DNA of 64,000 nt, taken from contig WJXW01000020.1 in assembly GCA_015832175.1 (NCBI GenBank), positions 1-64,000 on the forward strand, read 5' to 3'. The position numbers and the translations under genes are program-made. Positions 10,685 through 22,143 of this stretch are shown piece after piece (position 1 is the first letter of the stretch; each line of letters starts with the position of its first letter). The stretch comes from Paraphaeosphaeria minitans. Taxonomy: Eukaryota > Ascomycota > Dothideomycetes > Pleosporales > Didymosphaeriaceae. The notes beneath the pieces were generated by a model. The model saw nothing but the letters and a program-made list of their open reading frames with translations. It ran no database searches and was not told the DNA's origin.

Positions 10685-10813
10685 GTAAGGAGCAGAAGTT
10701 AAGCTTCTACCACCGAACTTATATATCTAGGGCTGGAAGATTAGATCTGAGAGACCTAATAGGCCTGAGGTCTAAGCATGCAGACTAAGGATATTTACTA
10801 GGGCGCAGCCTAT
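10685..10813 (+). repeat. Left terminal inverted repeat
   Basis: Pairs with 11812-11940 on the opposite strand. Differences are mostly C/T or G/A, as expected after RIP. Confidence 0.8.
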
Positions 10814-11811
10814 AACATACCTCCCTAGCCCTAGTTAGACGCTGTTCTAACGTTTAGAAGTCTATTAGGTTTGGCAATTATTATTAACCCTCCGTCGCCA
10901 ATAATAGGTTTGTCGTCCGCGGCCTTAATCCACCGCCCTATAATAGGTCTATTATTATTCGCGGTAGGTAGAGGTTAGCGTAGTTGCCCTTTTTAGGTGA
11001 GAATATCGCGCTAGCGCCATTTACTAGCTATTAACAAAACCTCTACTATTACTACTACCTCTCCTCTACCCATCTATACTTTTATTACCTAGATTTCTCT
11101 AGATAGCACTTTATCCCGCTAGCCGCCCTTACTCTTCTTATTATCTTCTACTACTTCGCGTCCCACTTAGCTCTTCTTTCTACCCTCTATTACCCTCGCT
11201 TTAATGGCTCCTACTATCTACTATAACACCCTACGTAAGCCTACAAAGCGCGCTCGCACTAATAATAGCAAGGATAATAGTTGTGGAGGAGGTTGTTAGT
11301 AATGGGGAGGCTCTAGTAGGTGTTTAGGGTGCGTCCGCCCTTATGGCAACGCCGTTTTAACTATTACGTGCCCATTTTAGGCGGCTCTTTCTAGCCTAAA
11401 AAGCTTGTTTTTTTTCCTTTCTTACTCTTCAATACATGCTATGCTACTCTCTCTTCTACTTTGTAGTTATAATTATTATAGATCTTATTTGTTTTGGCGG
11501 CACTTACGTTGCCTACCCGAAGTTGTCTCTGCCCTCCTTCCTCAGTAATTACTAATTAGTTAGAAAAACGCGACTTACAGGACGTTGTAATAGAAACCTA
11601 CTAGGAGCTTTCTATCGCGCTTTTAGTGTAGCTTTATAAACGTTAGCCACCTATTTAGAGCTAATATTTTGTTTAAAAGCTCTTATAGCTTCTATATCTA
11701 CTAGGAGTAGCCTTCCTACTACACTAAGTATTTCTCCTTCTTACCCTAGCGGGGCCACTTCTCTTCGCAAATATCTATAATAGTGTACTCCTTTTTACCT
11801 TCTTTTGTGTT

Positions 11812-11940
11812 ATGGGCTGCGCCCTAGTAAATATTCTTAGTCTGTATACTTGGACCTCGGGCCTATTAGGTCTCTTAGATCTAATCTTCGGGCCCCAGAT
11901 ATATAAGTTTAGTGGCAGAAGCTTAACTTCTGCTCCTCAC
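11812..11940 (-). repeat. Right terminal inverted repeat
   Basis: Pairs with 10685-10813; see that entry. Confidence 0.8.
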
Positions 11941-14900
11941 AATCTAACACTCGCAGGTGGTGATGGGAAGTGTTGAATCGCCGCCTCGACCGGAATACTA
12001 AGGACCTTCATGGATGATGGGGGTTTCGTCCTTCCATTCTCGAAATCCAATCATTCTCTTCATCGTCCTGTATGGGCGTACCATCCGTCCGTACATCCAT
12101 CCCACTGTTCTTCACTTTCTCTCTCTGTCATGGCCGGTCAGCGTCAACGGTCAATCTACTCTTCTGGGCAGTTTTGCAAACCCATCAGTGCAATCTCATG
12201 CACAGAAACCTGGAACGGACTTTAAAGACTTTGCCCATTGGTCACACGAAAACAGTGGGATAAATATTTGGTGTTAATATTCAGAGTACACATGAATCCA
12301 TCTATAACGCCCAGAATCTGTCGCGATGTCGAGTCTATTGTCGTTGGGTCAGCGTAGCAACGACACGCCAGGAGGTGCCTGCCCAGTGACGGCTCATTGA
12401 CGACAACAACAGCGCACCCGGTCGTTTCCTGTGACTCGACTGTGCCAAACAAGAGTGCTCAATGATGTGCGCCCTTTTCGACAACGACCGTCCGCCATGT
12501 GTACTTGCACACCAGCGGTACAGGCGGGGCCCAATGCCCGCTGAACTTCCTCCATCGGCTGCTGCGATAGGCTAGCTGGGCGCAGTGCCTCCACGCGCCA
12601 ATGCAGAGCATGTCGCAACTACCGTAATGTGAAACCTATCCAGTACCTAGATCATAGCTATCAAAGCTAGGAGCGAATCCTGAGGAACTCTACAGCAGTA
12701 AAATTACATGAATTATCTACCTAACAGCTGCGCCTGAACATGCTAAAAGCTGACCCTCTTTCTAGTACGCAGTATGGTTACGAGCAAACGTCCTAGAAAT
12801 CTTGCGCTTTTATGATCAAGTAAAGCAAGCAGTTATCAGGGCGGATTTTCGTTTTCCAACTGACTCCCATTGATGACGGAGTTGAGCGAGTACTCCGGAG
12901 TTGGCCGCATCAAGTGGTACAAAATTTTGCTGGACCATGTAAAGCCGGTAGCGGTAATCGAACATCTGCTGCAGCTTGCGCATTCTTACTCCTAGCATAT
13001 CACGCATCATGGCGATATGCGCCGTCCAGTCAAGGATGTGTCGGGTCACTTGAAGCAATCTTCATCACGGCCGTCATTTGGCTGCGCATTGATCTACTCT
13101 GCCATCACAGGCACCAATCTGGTTGTCTTTACGCTGATCAACTATTCAAACACCCGTGCAATTCACGACCAGCACAGGCATCATCGCAAAGCGCGACTTT
13201 ATCGATGTTACGTCATCCGTCATCGAACCGTCGCTGTGAATTCTTTTGGTCCACAGGACTGTGGGGGGTGGCTAGCGCGGGACGCAATGGCTGGGCGGTT
13301 GGATGCTCACATAGGTCTAAGATAATGCATCACCACCCATGTCAGCACGCTATGCAGCGCATCAAGGGAACACGAGGGTGATGGGGGCAGCTGGGTCCGA
13401 TGTGCTTACCAACGTTGTCAGCCTCGACGTGGGAATTTCGTGTGGAAGGCGACGTTTACTAGCAACGGCATCACGACCGAACAGCCCCATGTGGCAGATT
13501 AGCACCAAGAAGCATCACCATAATCAAAGCCACTAGCGCGTAACGTGGGATGCGTTTGCACTCAGCATCGATTTTATCAGCATGCTTGGCACAGCATTTG
13601 AGCGAGCGGAGTTACATTTACTAGCAATAAGCACCATCAGCAGCAGTCCCGTCCATACCTCTTACTATGGGAATGGGCTCTGTATCATCAGAAGCACGAT
13701 ATCAGAGCTGCGCATTCATGCATGTCAATGCGATTTGGGGCGCATCGCCACTCGGCCAACATTGTCAGAAGGGGACCGCCCAGAGATCGACCAATCAGGG
13801 CTTAACATTTAGCCGAGCCAATCAATACGATCATCGTCCGATTCGATCAGGGTTGACGTCATGATGCAACGCCATGGTAGTTGTTCTCCGGGTACGCAAC
13901 TGCTAAGGAACCGTGGGTGGAACGAAAAGAGGAACGACTAGCAAAGGCGGACGGGTCATACTAGATCAACCCGGTAATGGTACTTGGTACAATGCTCTGG
14001 TCTGGGTACAGAGTATGGAAAGCTCCATCTTTAGGGTGCCAAAAACTACGACGCGGATTAACATGCATTCTTCGCAGCGCATACTCGAATGTTCATCGGG
14101 GCGAGTCATGAGGATGACGTTAAAGGCATTGGAAGTCGATTAGTAGACTAGTCAGTAGGAAAAGCAATGCTACCGGTGCATCCTTCCACATAATCCATGC
14201 AAGTCACTTCTGGAACCCCATTTGGCGAGAGCAAGCGTAAGCAGAAGTCCGATGGAATTTCACCGTGGTGGAAACCCAGCTGGTGGAATTCCAGCATGAT
14301 GCAAACCCAGATGGTGGAATTCCAGCATGATGGAAAGCCAGGGTAATGGATTTCCACACCGCTAAAAGATAATCCGTCAGCAAGTCATGTAGCTGTGTTC
14401 CCCATTGTCACGCAGAGTAAGAAAAATGCATTACTGCTAACCGAGCTGCAGTAAAAAAGAATATGAGAGATCAAGTCAAAATCCCCGCTTGCAGAACGCC
14501 CGGTATAGTCAGTCGACGGCGACCAATCACTACCTATATGTCAAGCCTTCAAGTCGTCGAAATGACGATGCAGTCAAGTTTGGGTGTTGCCTGGGAATGA
14601 ATTAGATCTACCTAGCTCGGTTATGTAATGCCTCAATTAGATTCAGCATTATGGTAGATGAGGACAGTGCAAAGGATGTGACTAGATAGCTGGAATACGT
14701 GAGCAGCAGGACAACCATGCTGACCCATCCTGACCAACTAAGCCAACCGCGTCGCTTACACCCTTGAACCAATATGGCATTCCAGGTCGATTGGCACCAA
14801 TGAACCAGCTCCATGCTGTCCATACACGAGTAGATGTACGCGCTCGGTGCAAAGCACAATTTCCACATACTTCTTCAAAGCAGGAACAAATAGTCGGCGG

Positions 14901-15286
14901 AAAAGCAAACCCTCCCCGACTTAGTAACGCCGCCGCAAGATCCGCCCTCACCGTCAAGCTCTGGGACTCTCTTTCGTCGTCTCGACCCGTCAACCGTGGT
15001 AGAAAACACAGCTTCAACTGCTGGAGTTGCGACTGCTGTAGCCTTGAGAACAATACCAAACAGTCCGAGCCTGGCCAACAGCCTCGCCTCCCTGGATACC
15101 ATGCTTTTACCACCAAATATGGCACTCGCAAGTCTTCCGTCCTGTTGAAGTGACAGCTGTGACAGACAGAACATTGCTGTCGTCCGCAATTTTCGGGTGG
15201 TGCGCCACTCTCTTTCGTCATCCACCATGATGGCCGGCTGTCTTGCGCTAAACTACAAGTGAGTGAAACTCGCTGTGCTATGAGGA
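11941..15286. other. Gene-poor interval with minor repeats
   Basis: No gene is supported. Several short overlapping ORFs exist on both strands (notably 14608-15228), but none shows a known domain or a convincing start. 12840-13830 repeats words such as GCATCA and AGCACCA in a loose way, suggesting a highly diverged minisatellite. A clear tandem repeat sits at 14251-14358. Confidence 0.4.
14251..14358 (+). repeat. 30-31 bp tandem repeat, about 3.5 copies
   Basis: Units beginning at 14251, 14281, 14312 and 14343 share a TGGTGGAATTCCAGCATGAT-type core followed by AAACCCAG. The two middle copies differ at only a few positions; the outer ones are more diverged. Confidence 0.75.
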
Positions 15287-15559
15287 CTAATGGCCCAGAT
15301 CGTCAGCGTCGGATGCCCTAGGACTAGATCCAATCGTGACCTTACCCGGCAGGTATTTCCAGAGACTTCTTATCTCTGCTCGCGTCCCTAGGAAAGATGG
15401 TAACGGGGTGCCTCGAGGCTGGGTTTGTAGCCAAATTGGGAAAGCGCGGTCGATTATAGCTTTCCAGGTGGTAGAAACTTGGTTGAGGGCGACCACATCT
15501 TGGAAAGAATTAAGATGTATGAGGATTAGGATACATAGCTCTACAGGTAGCTTCTCCAT
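15287..15559 (-). CDS. Short F-box protein or fragment
   Basis: A 90-residue ORF starts with an F-box at residues 4-38: LPVEL, a hydrophobic helix, then VSTTWKAIID in the position of the usual VCK.W..II. F-boxes bind Skp1 and make the protein a substrate receptor of SCF ubiquitin ligases. The usual C-terminal substrate-binding region is missing: the ORF ends after about 50 further residues. No downstream exon is recognised on the minus strand. It may be a truncated gene; fungal F-box genes of this type are common in subtelomeres. Confidence 0.5.
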   Translation of the reverse strand: MEKLPVELCILILIHLNSFQDVVALNQVSTTWKAIIDRAFPIWLQTQPRGTPLPSFLGTRAEIRSLWKYLPGKVTIGSSPRASDADDLGH

Positions 15560-16338
15560 ACATAACGTGTTCGACGGAGGGTCTTTATTGCGGTCTCATC
15601 TGATGGGCAGGCGCTGGAAATCTGTTTTCAAATGCGTGCGAATAAGTTTCGCGGATTCTTAAGCATAACAAATTTCCTCCTTTCTGAACAGTATTTCTTG
15701 TTTAGTTCATTCTCATTATTTCGTCCCACGGATTCTTATGATTCTGCTCACATGAGCATGGTCACATGGAACTGCTGCGCAAGATGACGGAGTTATCGTC
15801 AATCCTCAAATCATGCTTATCCAGTAATGCAGCACGAAAATAGCAACTAGTGATCAGACAAAGCGACTGCAGCGTCGATGTCCTCATGAACCGTGCGAAC
15901 CACTATGCTCTTACTTGAACAAGTAGTATACATACATTGTAATGACCGGATGAACTCTATAACCACATACAATAAGCCTCTAGTTTATGTCCATCGGAAC
16001 AGAGGAGTGTTCATATCGTATGCCCTCCTGGGGTTTTCGATAGTTGCGGTTGTAAACGGCCCGACCTACTCTGTCAAAACCGACCAGTTACATATATTGA
16101 TCCTTGAAGTTCGCATTGGTATGGTTGGCACAGCGACGGGGATACACTGCCCTATCGGGGAGGGGTAATCGCTACAAGGGATGCACGTCAGATCATCTCA
16201 ACACAACTTTCAATAATAATGCCTGATATACTACTACTTCGTCTTTGTTATCAGAGTTCTATTCCATTGCTAGCAGATTTGCACCATGTAGAGTTTTGCG
16301 CCACACAGCCGGACATAGTCATGCTATTCGTTCTAAGT
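15560..16338. other. Intergenic, nothing recognised
   Basis: No domain, repeat or RNA structure identified. A short + strand ORF at 15893-16168 has hydrophobic segments but no family resemblance. Confidence 0.3.
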
Positions 16339-16969
16339 CTAGTCGCGTTCAGGTCCTGATTTGTTGAGACTGAAATTCTTTTCATCGGAGCCTGAGCCGT
16401 TCCTCGCGATACGGGGATCAGAAGGCAATATGCCGTCGCATCCTTCAGAAGTCGCGATGTTGCTTCCATATATGAGATTGTCGTACCCGACCATCACACG
16501 CATGCCTTCGTCGACATCTGTGAATCGATGCCAAATGCACTCACCAACTAGCTCCTTCGAGTTGTGTATGTCAGCCATGAAGCGTAGGAATTGGTCCGCA
16601 TTCTCCGCGTGAAACTCATCGCAACCATCGTACTGGAGAGGTTGCATGCTGTACTGAGAAAGCGACGACACCAGCTTTCGGTGATCGGCATCTTGGTGAA
16701 ACTTTATTCTTTGAGTGCGGGAACTTGGATTGGACAACTGAGGGAGGACAAACCTGTACATAACGGCGGAAATTCTTCGCCCCATTCCCAACTGACATGG
16801 TCAAGTCGGCGAAGACTGATTTCCAGTGCTCATGAGAGAACGCTTCGGACAGACCATTCTTCTTGTTAAAAAAGATCAGAATTCTGATATAAGGCTGCTG
16901 GTTTGAGCCTTGTCCGACTGCAAGCTCTTCAAAGGAAAATTGGTGGGTGAGATGACTAGGACACTCCAT
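16339..16969 (-). CDS. EthD-domain protein, two exons
   Basis: Exon 1 is 16969-16754 (72 codons) and exon 2 is 16701-16339. The intron 16753-16702 (52 bp) begins GTTTGT and ends AAAG, in phase 0, giving 192 residues. The domain reads ILIFFNKK near residue 31, then FSHEHWKS.FADL and NFRRYVQ at the exon end, continuing FHQDADHRK. This is the ferredoxin-like EthD dimeric alpha-beta barrel layout (R/K-rich strand, HW helix, RYVQ..H). EthD proteins are small dimers, some acting as decarboxylases or cyclases in polyketide or degradation pathways; most fungal members are unassigned. No pathway genes neighbour it. The reading frame across the splice is uninterrupted. Confidence 0.7.
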
Positions 16970-17817
16970 GATAGCACCTGAGTTTGAGCAAGCCCACAGT
17001 CTCTGTTCTGAGTAGCTTCTTATACAAACATGAATATAGTATCGAATGTGGTTGGAGATTGCAATTCGAAAAATGCTGACGGGTGACCTAATGAAGGAAT
17101 CGTTCTACCTGATCCTGCATATTGTATCGTTGTCCGTTTCTGATGTTGAGTTACTATCACAATGTTACAACATCGCTTCTTCATTTGCATAACAGGCGTC
17201 CGTCTTAGCCGCAAGCCGTGCGACCTCCACCCTAGCCGCGCGTGGACATCCGTCGGCCTGGATTTCCATCAGTGTGAAATTCCAAAGCTTGGAATATGCT
17301 TATGCTGGTGCTCGTCTCGTATGTTTGCTTAGCTACCCAACATTCTAGCTCTACAACATGACACATTCACACAAAGATCAGCACTCCACGCAGCCCATGG
17401 ATGCGCATGGATTATGAGCTTAACAGAGACCACTACTGTAACGTTCAAGTGGCATGTATCCGGAGCGTCGAATCGGCGCAACTGATATCTTACCGCTACA
17501 CCATATCATCCAACACTAATACGGAATCGCCAGACTACGCATGATACGCTGGAGACAGCGCCTTACTCAGTGAGCAACGGCAGCGATTCTCCGGTGTCTT
17601 CGCCGTAACAAAAGGTGTATCGTCATGCGTCATGCGGCGTAAGGACATCATACATCCGAGAATGACCGTCATCACCAAGTAGCCAACACGAATATTAAGA
17701 AAAACGTAAGTCGGACCCACTGCTACGAGAGTGTCGGCTTACGAAAAGCGTGTTTCTAGCCCGAACGAGAATATCATCCTCGGTAACGAGGCTGGTAAGA
17801 AATCATTGCTAAAGTCA
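16970..17817. other. Intergenic region upstream of the acidic-protein gene
   Basis: No gene recognised. It carries the 5' flanks of two divergent genes, the EthD gene on the minus strand and the gene at 17914 on the plus strand. Confidence 0.4.
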
Positions 17818-17825
17818 TATAAATA
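17818..17825 (+). promoter_or_regulatory. TATA box
   Basis: TATAAATA lies 96 bp upstream of the chosen ATG at 17914. Its position supports 17914 as the start over an in-frame GTG upstream at 17731, because transcription from here would begin downstream of 17731. Confidence 0.5.
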
Positions 17826-17913
17826 CTCTGTTGCCCACCGACGGAACAACAAGCCATTCTATATCACACACATCCTCGCTAGACGGGTGTCATTTTCGAG
17901 CCTTACCAACATC

Positions 17914-19311
17914 ATGCCCAAAGCCTCCAAGACCAAGACCGATCCCAATCTCAAGGGCAAGTCGCCGAAACGATCGATACAAAAAGACAGCCCTTCAAGG
18001 CCAGATGATGCCCCGTTCCCAATCGCCGACTTTTCATCTTTTGCGACAGTTCTAGCAAAATCCGCCACATACAGATTAGTACGGGATGGATTTGATGGAG
18101 AAGAAGAGTATTTCGTGCTGCATGAAGACGACCCCATTATGCAAACGTTGATGGATACTGATGATGTTGTTGTTAAATTCGATCCCCCGGAGAATAAAAC
18201 GCTTCTTAAGAATGCTGGATACGACAAGGTGATTGATCAGAAAGTTAGGTATTACGGAAAGGGGGGGAAATACACCCTCTTCATTTTCCGTTTGAAAAAG
18301 GGTAAGGTGCTGTGGATGACCAGGAGTTCATTCACTAGCGCGCTTGGCAAAGAGAAAGCCGATAAATTCGAGGAGGATGCGAAGAAGCTTCGGGTAGGCC
18401 ATGCTGCCACATCAGATGGAAACGACGTCGGGGAAGGACCCAGTAGGAGCGGGGGGATCACCGCCGTCTCTGACATCAAGAGGGAGATTGACGTTGGGAG
18501 TGATGAAGAAGGTGCTGCGAAAACGGATGCTGGAAGCAACGTGGACAATGAAGAAGAAAGCGAGACATTGAGCAAAGTGGAAAGCACGGTTGAGAGTGAG
18601 ACCGAGAGCGATACCGTGCCTCAGAGTGACGACGACGATGACGACACGCCTGTCAGTAGCGTGCCGGTTTCCAAAGATAAAACGAGGAGATCTACTACTC
18701 CGCAAGTCAATGGAAGAAGCTCCATATACGCCCGTGAAGTCGACGGCAAATGGCAAACAATCATGCAGAAAGATGGTTTGTATGATATGAAGGAGAAGGA
18801 AAACCCCCCACAGAACTGCAGGCATAGTGAGGAGAAAACCGGGTATGCCCCCTCAGCAGATAGAGACTTCATCACAGGCATCTTACTGCGTGCGAGAGGC
18901 AAAGGGCTGGATGTTACCAAGTTTGAATTGCTGGGGTGTGTTGGCTTCAAGCGTGGCCGGGGCGCAGTCTGGAAAGCAGCTATTCTGAAGCTTACCGACC
19001 AGAACCTAAAAAAGCAACTCCAGAGTGTCAGAACCGAAGCGGAATGCACGTATACTGGTCCGCTCCTATTGAGCTGGACCCAGTTCCAGAAGGTGTTCCG
19101 CAGTTACAAGAAACGAGCCGAACAACTCTTCGATAAGACGACCCTTGGCAAGGCGCTCAAAGAGGAAATGAAAGCATGCGAGGCAGAAGGGAAACCTTTC
19201 AGACGTGCAAGGCACGAAACCTTCGAGCCGGATGCTCTCAAACCGCTTTATGATAAGATGGATGCGATCATGCGCGCGATCTCCGGTCTGTCCATGAAGT
19301 CCAAACTCTAG
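17914..19311 (+). CDS. Unknown protein with basic N-terminus and acidic linker
   Basis: 465 residues from the first ATG of the open frame, whose start follows ATC (ATCATGCCC) and reads MPKASKTKTDPN. The N-terminal 25 residues are Lys/Ser-rich, compatible with nuclear targeting. A folded block follows (about 35-150, with YYGKGGKYTLFIFRLKKGK). A long Glu/Asp/Ser linker (about 165-260, including DDDDDD) leads to a second folded, Lys/Arg-rich block (about 275-465) containing ILLRARGKGLDVTKFELLG. No known domain is recognised. It is uninterrupted and uses normal codons, so it is likely a real gene. A perfect 42-bp hairpin lies about 340 bp downstream. Confidence 0.65.
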   Translation: MPKASKTKTDPNLKGKSPKRSIQKDSPSRPDDAPFPIADFSSFATVLAKSATYRLVRDGFDGEEEYFVLHEDDPIMQTLMDTDDVVVKFDPPENKTLLKNAGYDKVIDQKVRYYGKGGKYTLFIFRLKKGKVLWMTRSSFTSALGKEKADKFEEDAKKLRVGHAATSDGNDVGEGPSRSGGITAVSDIKREIDVGSDEEGAAKTDAGSNVDNEEESETLSKVESTVESETESDTVPQSDDDDDDTPVSSVPVSKDKTRRSTTPQVNGRSSIYAREVDGKWQTIMQKDGLYDMKEKENPPQNCRHSEEKTGYAPSADRDFITGILLRARGKGLDVTKFELLGCVGFKRGRGAVWKAAILKLTDQNLKKQLQSVRTEAECTYTGPLLLSWTQFQKVFRSYKKRAEQLFDKTTLGKALKEEMKACEAEGKPFRRARHETFEPDALKPLYDKMDAIMRAISGLSMKSKL

Positions 19312-21000
19312 AGCAACCTTGTCTACCGTTGAGGTAGTGGACCCAGCGGTTTTTCCGTCTCAATTTCTTCGGCCAGTTTCCAAATGTTAGTACACATAGA
19401 CTATTCCTTTCCCTTCGCCTTTGTCGCAATTCTTGGAAATGATCGCATTAGCTAGTTCAAATAGAATCTTCACGTATAACGTTATACTGTTGTGCTTACT
19501 GCTCGTACTTGCGTACACTTTTGAACCTCCGCTCTTGCAAGTTACTACATCAGCCACCTGATACACACGGTACCGAGCACCGCAAACTCCGTCCGCAATG
19601 CATCGTAGCCCTCATGCCCTTCGCCAAATCCTGCACCTTTCAGTACGCTGACTAACGTACGTCCATGCGTGACGAAATGCCTAGTGTGCCGAAACTGACC
19701 AATCAGCTTGCAAAAATTGATGGACTTTTCGGCACACTAGGCATTTCGTCACGCATGGACGTACGTTATCCGTTTGGATCCCACAGGGAGCCGGCAGCTG
19801 TAGAGTTCTCTCGTGCTGCTGTCCTTGTCTTTGACACATGTCTGCCCTCCGGCTTCTTGTAGAACAAGAGGCAGATTCTCAGCCTACTCCTGTCTTTGTT
19901 TGCTAATGTAATACCCTTAACGTTACTAGGTTGCTCTAATTTCCTTAGTAGAGCTCCCTACCGTAACCCCGGAATCCCAATAGTCCAAAACTTCGGATCA
20001 ACAGCGGTATTTTCCTGCGTCCGGCTCGCCTGATATGACTGCTTCGTTTGCTCTCTATGCTTGTGATGTTATCAGATATCCAAAGAGCTCAGGCAATCTG
20101 ATCCTGGTCTTGCGACATAACCATTCACGAAGATGTTAGCGACACGCATGAGTCGTCGATGTTCATTCCCGCGAACGGTGCGGTATGCCCTTTCACACAG
20201 GACAGATTCTTCATAGTGACGCCTATTCGCAAGGTTCTGGGCGGGGCCGTACACGCTTAGGAAGGTGCCAGCATGCTCAGCAACGGGTTCCTTCCTCGCA
20301 GCACCAGCAACAACCTGCTCGTCGATACCGCCTCTTCGGACTGACCTTGGCGCTCCACCACCCGCCAGGTCGCTTGTACCCGCTAGCGTAGAAGGATGCT
20401 CAGGACCGAGCCGAACGCTGTGACAGGTCTCTGCGGCATCGTCAGCTCCTGGTGATACGCTGTCATGCCTAAGATGATGGGTGTTGCTGATGCTACGGCT
20501 GATCGTGTTTACTATCAAGGATTATCCAGCTCTACGCCGAAATGGTGTGCCGAGGTTGCTGATGTTGAGCTAGCTAGCGAGCCCTCTTCTGAGGCTACAA
20601 TGCTGCATCAGGACGGCTGATGAAGTTGCTTACGTACGCAAGTTTCTTTCCGATGCTAAGCATGACACTAATGACAGCGCTGGGTATTAACAAACTCACC
20701 GTCAGCGCAGCCTCGGAAATGATGATAACGGATGTCACCCACTCGATTCGATCGCCCCCTAGAGGTTGATGGCTTGGCGATGAGACTCATGCAGGGCCAC
20801 GAGATGATGTGTTAGCGTGCAAGTCACCGTGCTTTGCAACCGATCGATGGCGATCTAGCTGATGCGCATAGATAGTGCGCAAAAGTGATGACTGCAGCGA
20901 GGTTAAGATGCTTACTACACGTCGTGCCAAGTGCCGCGGAGCGAAGAAGGATCCGCAGCAACACCCGAAGGCAAGGATCTCTCCGAAATGGACCAGCCCA
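19312..21000. other. Gene-poor interval containing a perfect hairpin
   Basis: Apart from the hairpin at 19653-19768, nothing is recognised. 20072-20518 is open on the minus strand but starts without an ATG-based gene model I can defend. Confidence 0.35.
19653..19768. repeat. Perfect 42-bp inverted repeat with 32-nt loop
   Basis: 19653-19694 and 19727-19768 are exact reverse complements; the loop is 19695-19726. The arm ends in TAACGTACG outside and CCGAAA at the loop. A perfect stem of this length is far beyond chance and, in a region where other repeats are mutated, must be recent or maintained. It could be a foldback mini-element, a small-RNA precursor (milRNA-like) or a recombination product. 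Confidence 0.9.
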
Positions 21001-21007
21001 ATGTATT

Positions 21008-21042
21008 AGTTAACGTTAGTTAGTTAACTAGTTAGTTAACGT
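21008..21042. repeat. GTTAAC/TAGTTA-rich short repeat beside transposase fragment
   Basis: Overlapping GTTAGTTAAC and TAGTTAGTTAAC words form a small dyad-rich cluster at the 3' side of the transposase remnant starting at 21148. It may mark that element's terminus. Confidence 0.35.
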
Positions 21043-21147
21043 GTTCCACCAGCAAGCTGGCCACCCCACTAAAACCAAGCGCAGCTTTCTGCATGATAGC
21101 TTAACAACGCGATAGTCAAAAAAGCTGTAAATAGATCTATATGATAG

Positions 21148-22143
21148 CTACGATCTCTGTGTACATTGTCTTCGAGTATGGCCTTGTATATGGCAGTTGA
21201 TGCATGTTGGTGGTGCTCGTTGTCTTCCTGTATAGTCCTCCTGCTCCACCTGCTGGAGCACTCTTTCTGCCTCTGCAGCCAGCCTACGGCCTTCCTCAGC
21301 CTGTAGAGCACCTCCAGAGGCAATATACTGCCGCCGTCTATCCTGCCTTTGTCTCCGGCGGTGGTTAGCAGCCCGTAGCTTCCTATTCTCCTCTGCTAGG
21401 ATAGTTGCTGAGTTCATTGCTAGCTGGCAGCCCTTGACAAGCTGGCGGATAGCCTGGCTTGTAGGACTCTGAGACTGCCGCTGGAGGAGCTCTCGTACGT
21501 GACGTGCCTGCTGCTTAAGCTGGGCAGTAGTATGAGGCGTCTCAGCCATCCATGTAGGCTCTGCACCTGCCACTGTCCCTGGTGGTGATGGGGTCCTGAC
21601 CACTGTAAGACATGATAGGACGCGATCTGGACAAGGAGGGACAAGTCCTGTTGCCCGAAAGCCACTCTGGATGTTTTGTTCTGTGAAAACAGACCTGCGA
21701 ACACGTGGGTAGATAGACAGGAATTCTTCTTCGTCAATATGGTAGATACCCTGTCTGGCCAGCTCCATCACCTCATGCCCATACGCTGTCTTGAGAGGTG
21801 AGAAACCATGGTCAAGACGCCACGGCATACTGCCTAGCAGATCTAGCCGCAGTGGCGATGCAGCCATACCATATAGCCCTCTTTCATTCCGGACGGGTAT
21901 GTTCATATCTACACCAATGATGCTTGTCGTAGAGACGGGAATTGCAGCGCCAGCCCCGCATGATTCGCAGGTCTCCCCTAGACCGGAAAGCTCCCCTTGC
22001 CCGCAAAAGCACTCGTCGATTGAGCACTGCCCAGCCAGCTGCCCAGCCCCGTTCCTACACGAACCTTCATTTTGGTGACTTCGAAACCCGAAATTGAGAC
22101 GTTCAGGCCCCACGTTGATCTCAGCACTCACCCTGAGTCCCAT
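21148..22143 (-). pseudogene. Pogo/Fot-like transposase C-terminus fused to foreign sequence
   Basis: A 331-codon ORF. Residues 114-331 (21804 down to 21148) are the C-terminal region of a Pogo/Fot transposase: FSPLKTAYGHEV, then an EFL..YP.VR..VFTEQNIQSGFRATGLVP block, a Gln/Arg-rich coiled region and a terminal CxxC..H....C knuckle (CINCHIQGHTRRQC). The DDE core that should precede residue 114 is absent. Residues 1-113, with clustered cysteines (about 29-62), do not belong to this family. The junction near 21804 is thus a deletion or insertion breakpoint, giving an accidental chimeric frame. A zinc knuckle at the end of such transposases is common in fungi. Confidence 0.65.

Larger units (their letters stand above)
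10685..11940. mobile_element. Non-autonomous DNA element with 129-bp terminal inverted repeats
   Basis: 10685-10813 and 11812-11940 are inverted copies about 90% alike by eye: both carry GGAGCAGAAGTTAAGCTTCT at the outer end and end inward at GGGCGCAGCC. The 1 kb interior is AT-rich with scattered CT-rich tracts and no ORF, consistent with a RIP-decayed or deletion-derivative element. Both arms contain an internal AGAAGTTAAGCTTCT dyad. No convincing target-site duplication is seen at the ends, so the superfamily is open. Confidence 0.8.

Noticed and set aside
14608..15228. Overlapping open frames on both strands (86-179 codons)
   Set aside because: No domain, competing frames and no consistent splice model.
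21009..21042. Replication origin or palindrome from GTTAAC words
   Set aside because: Only a short AT-rich repeat at a transposon edge; no further origin features.
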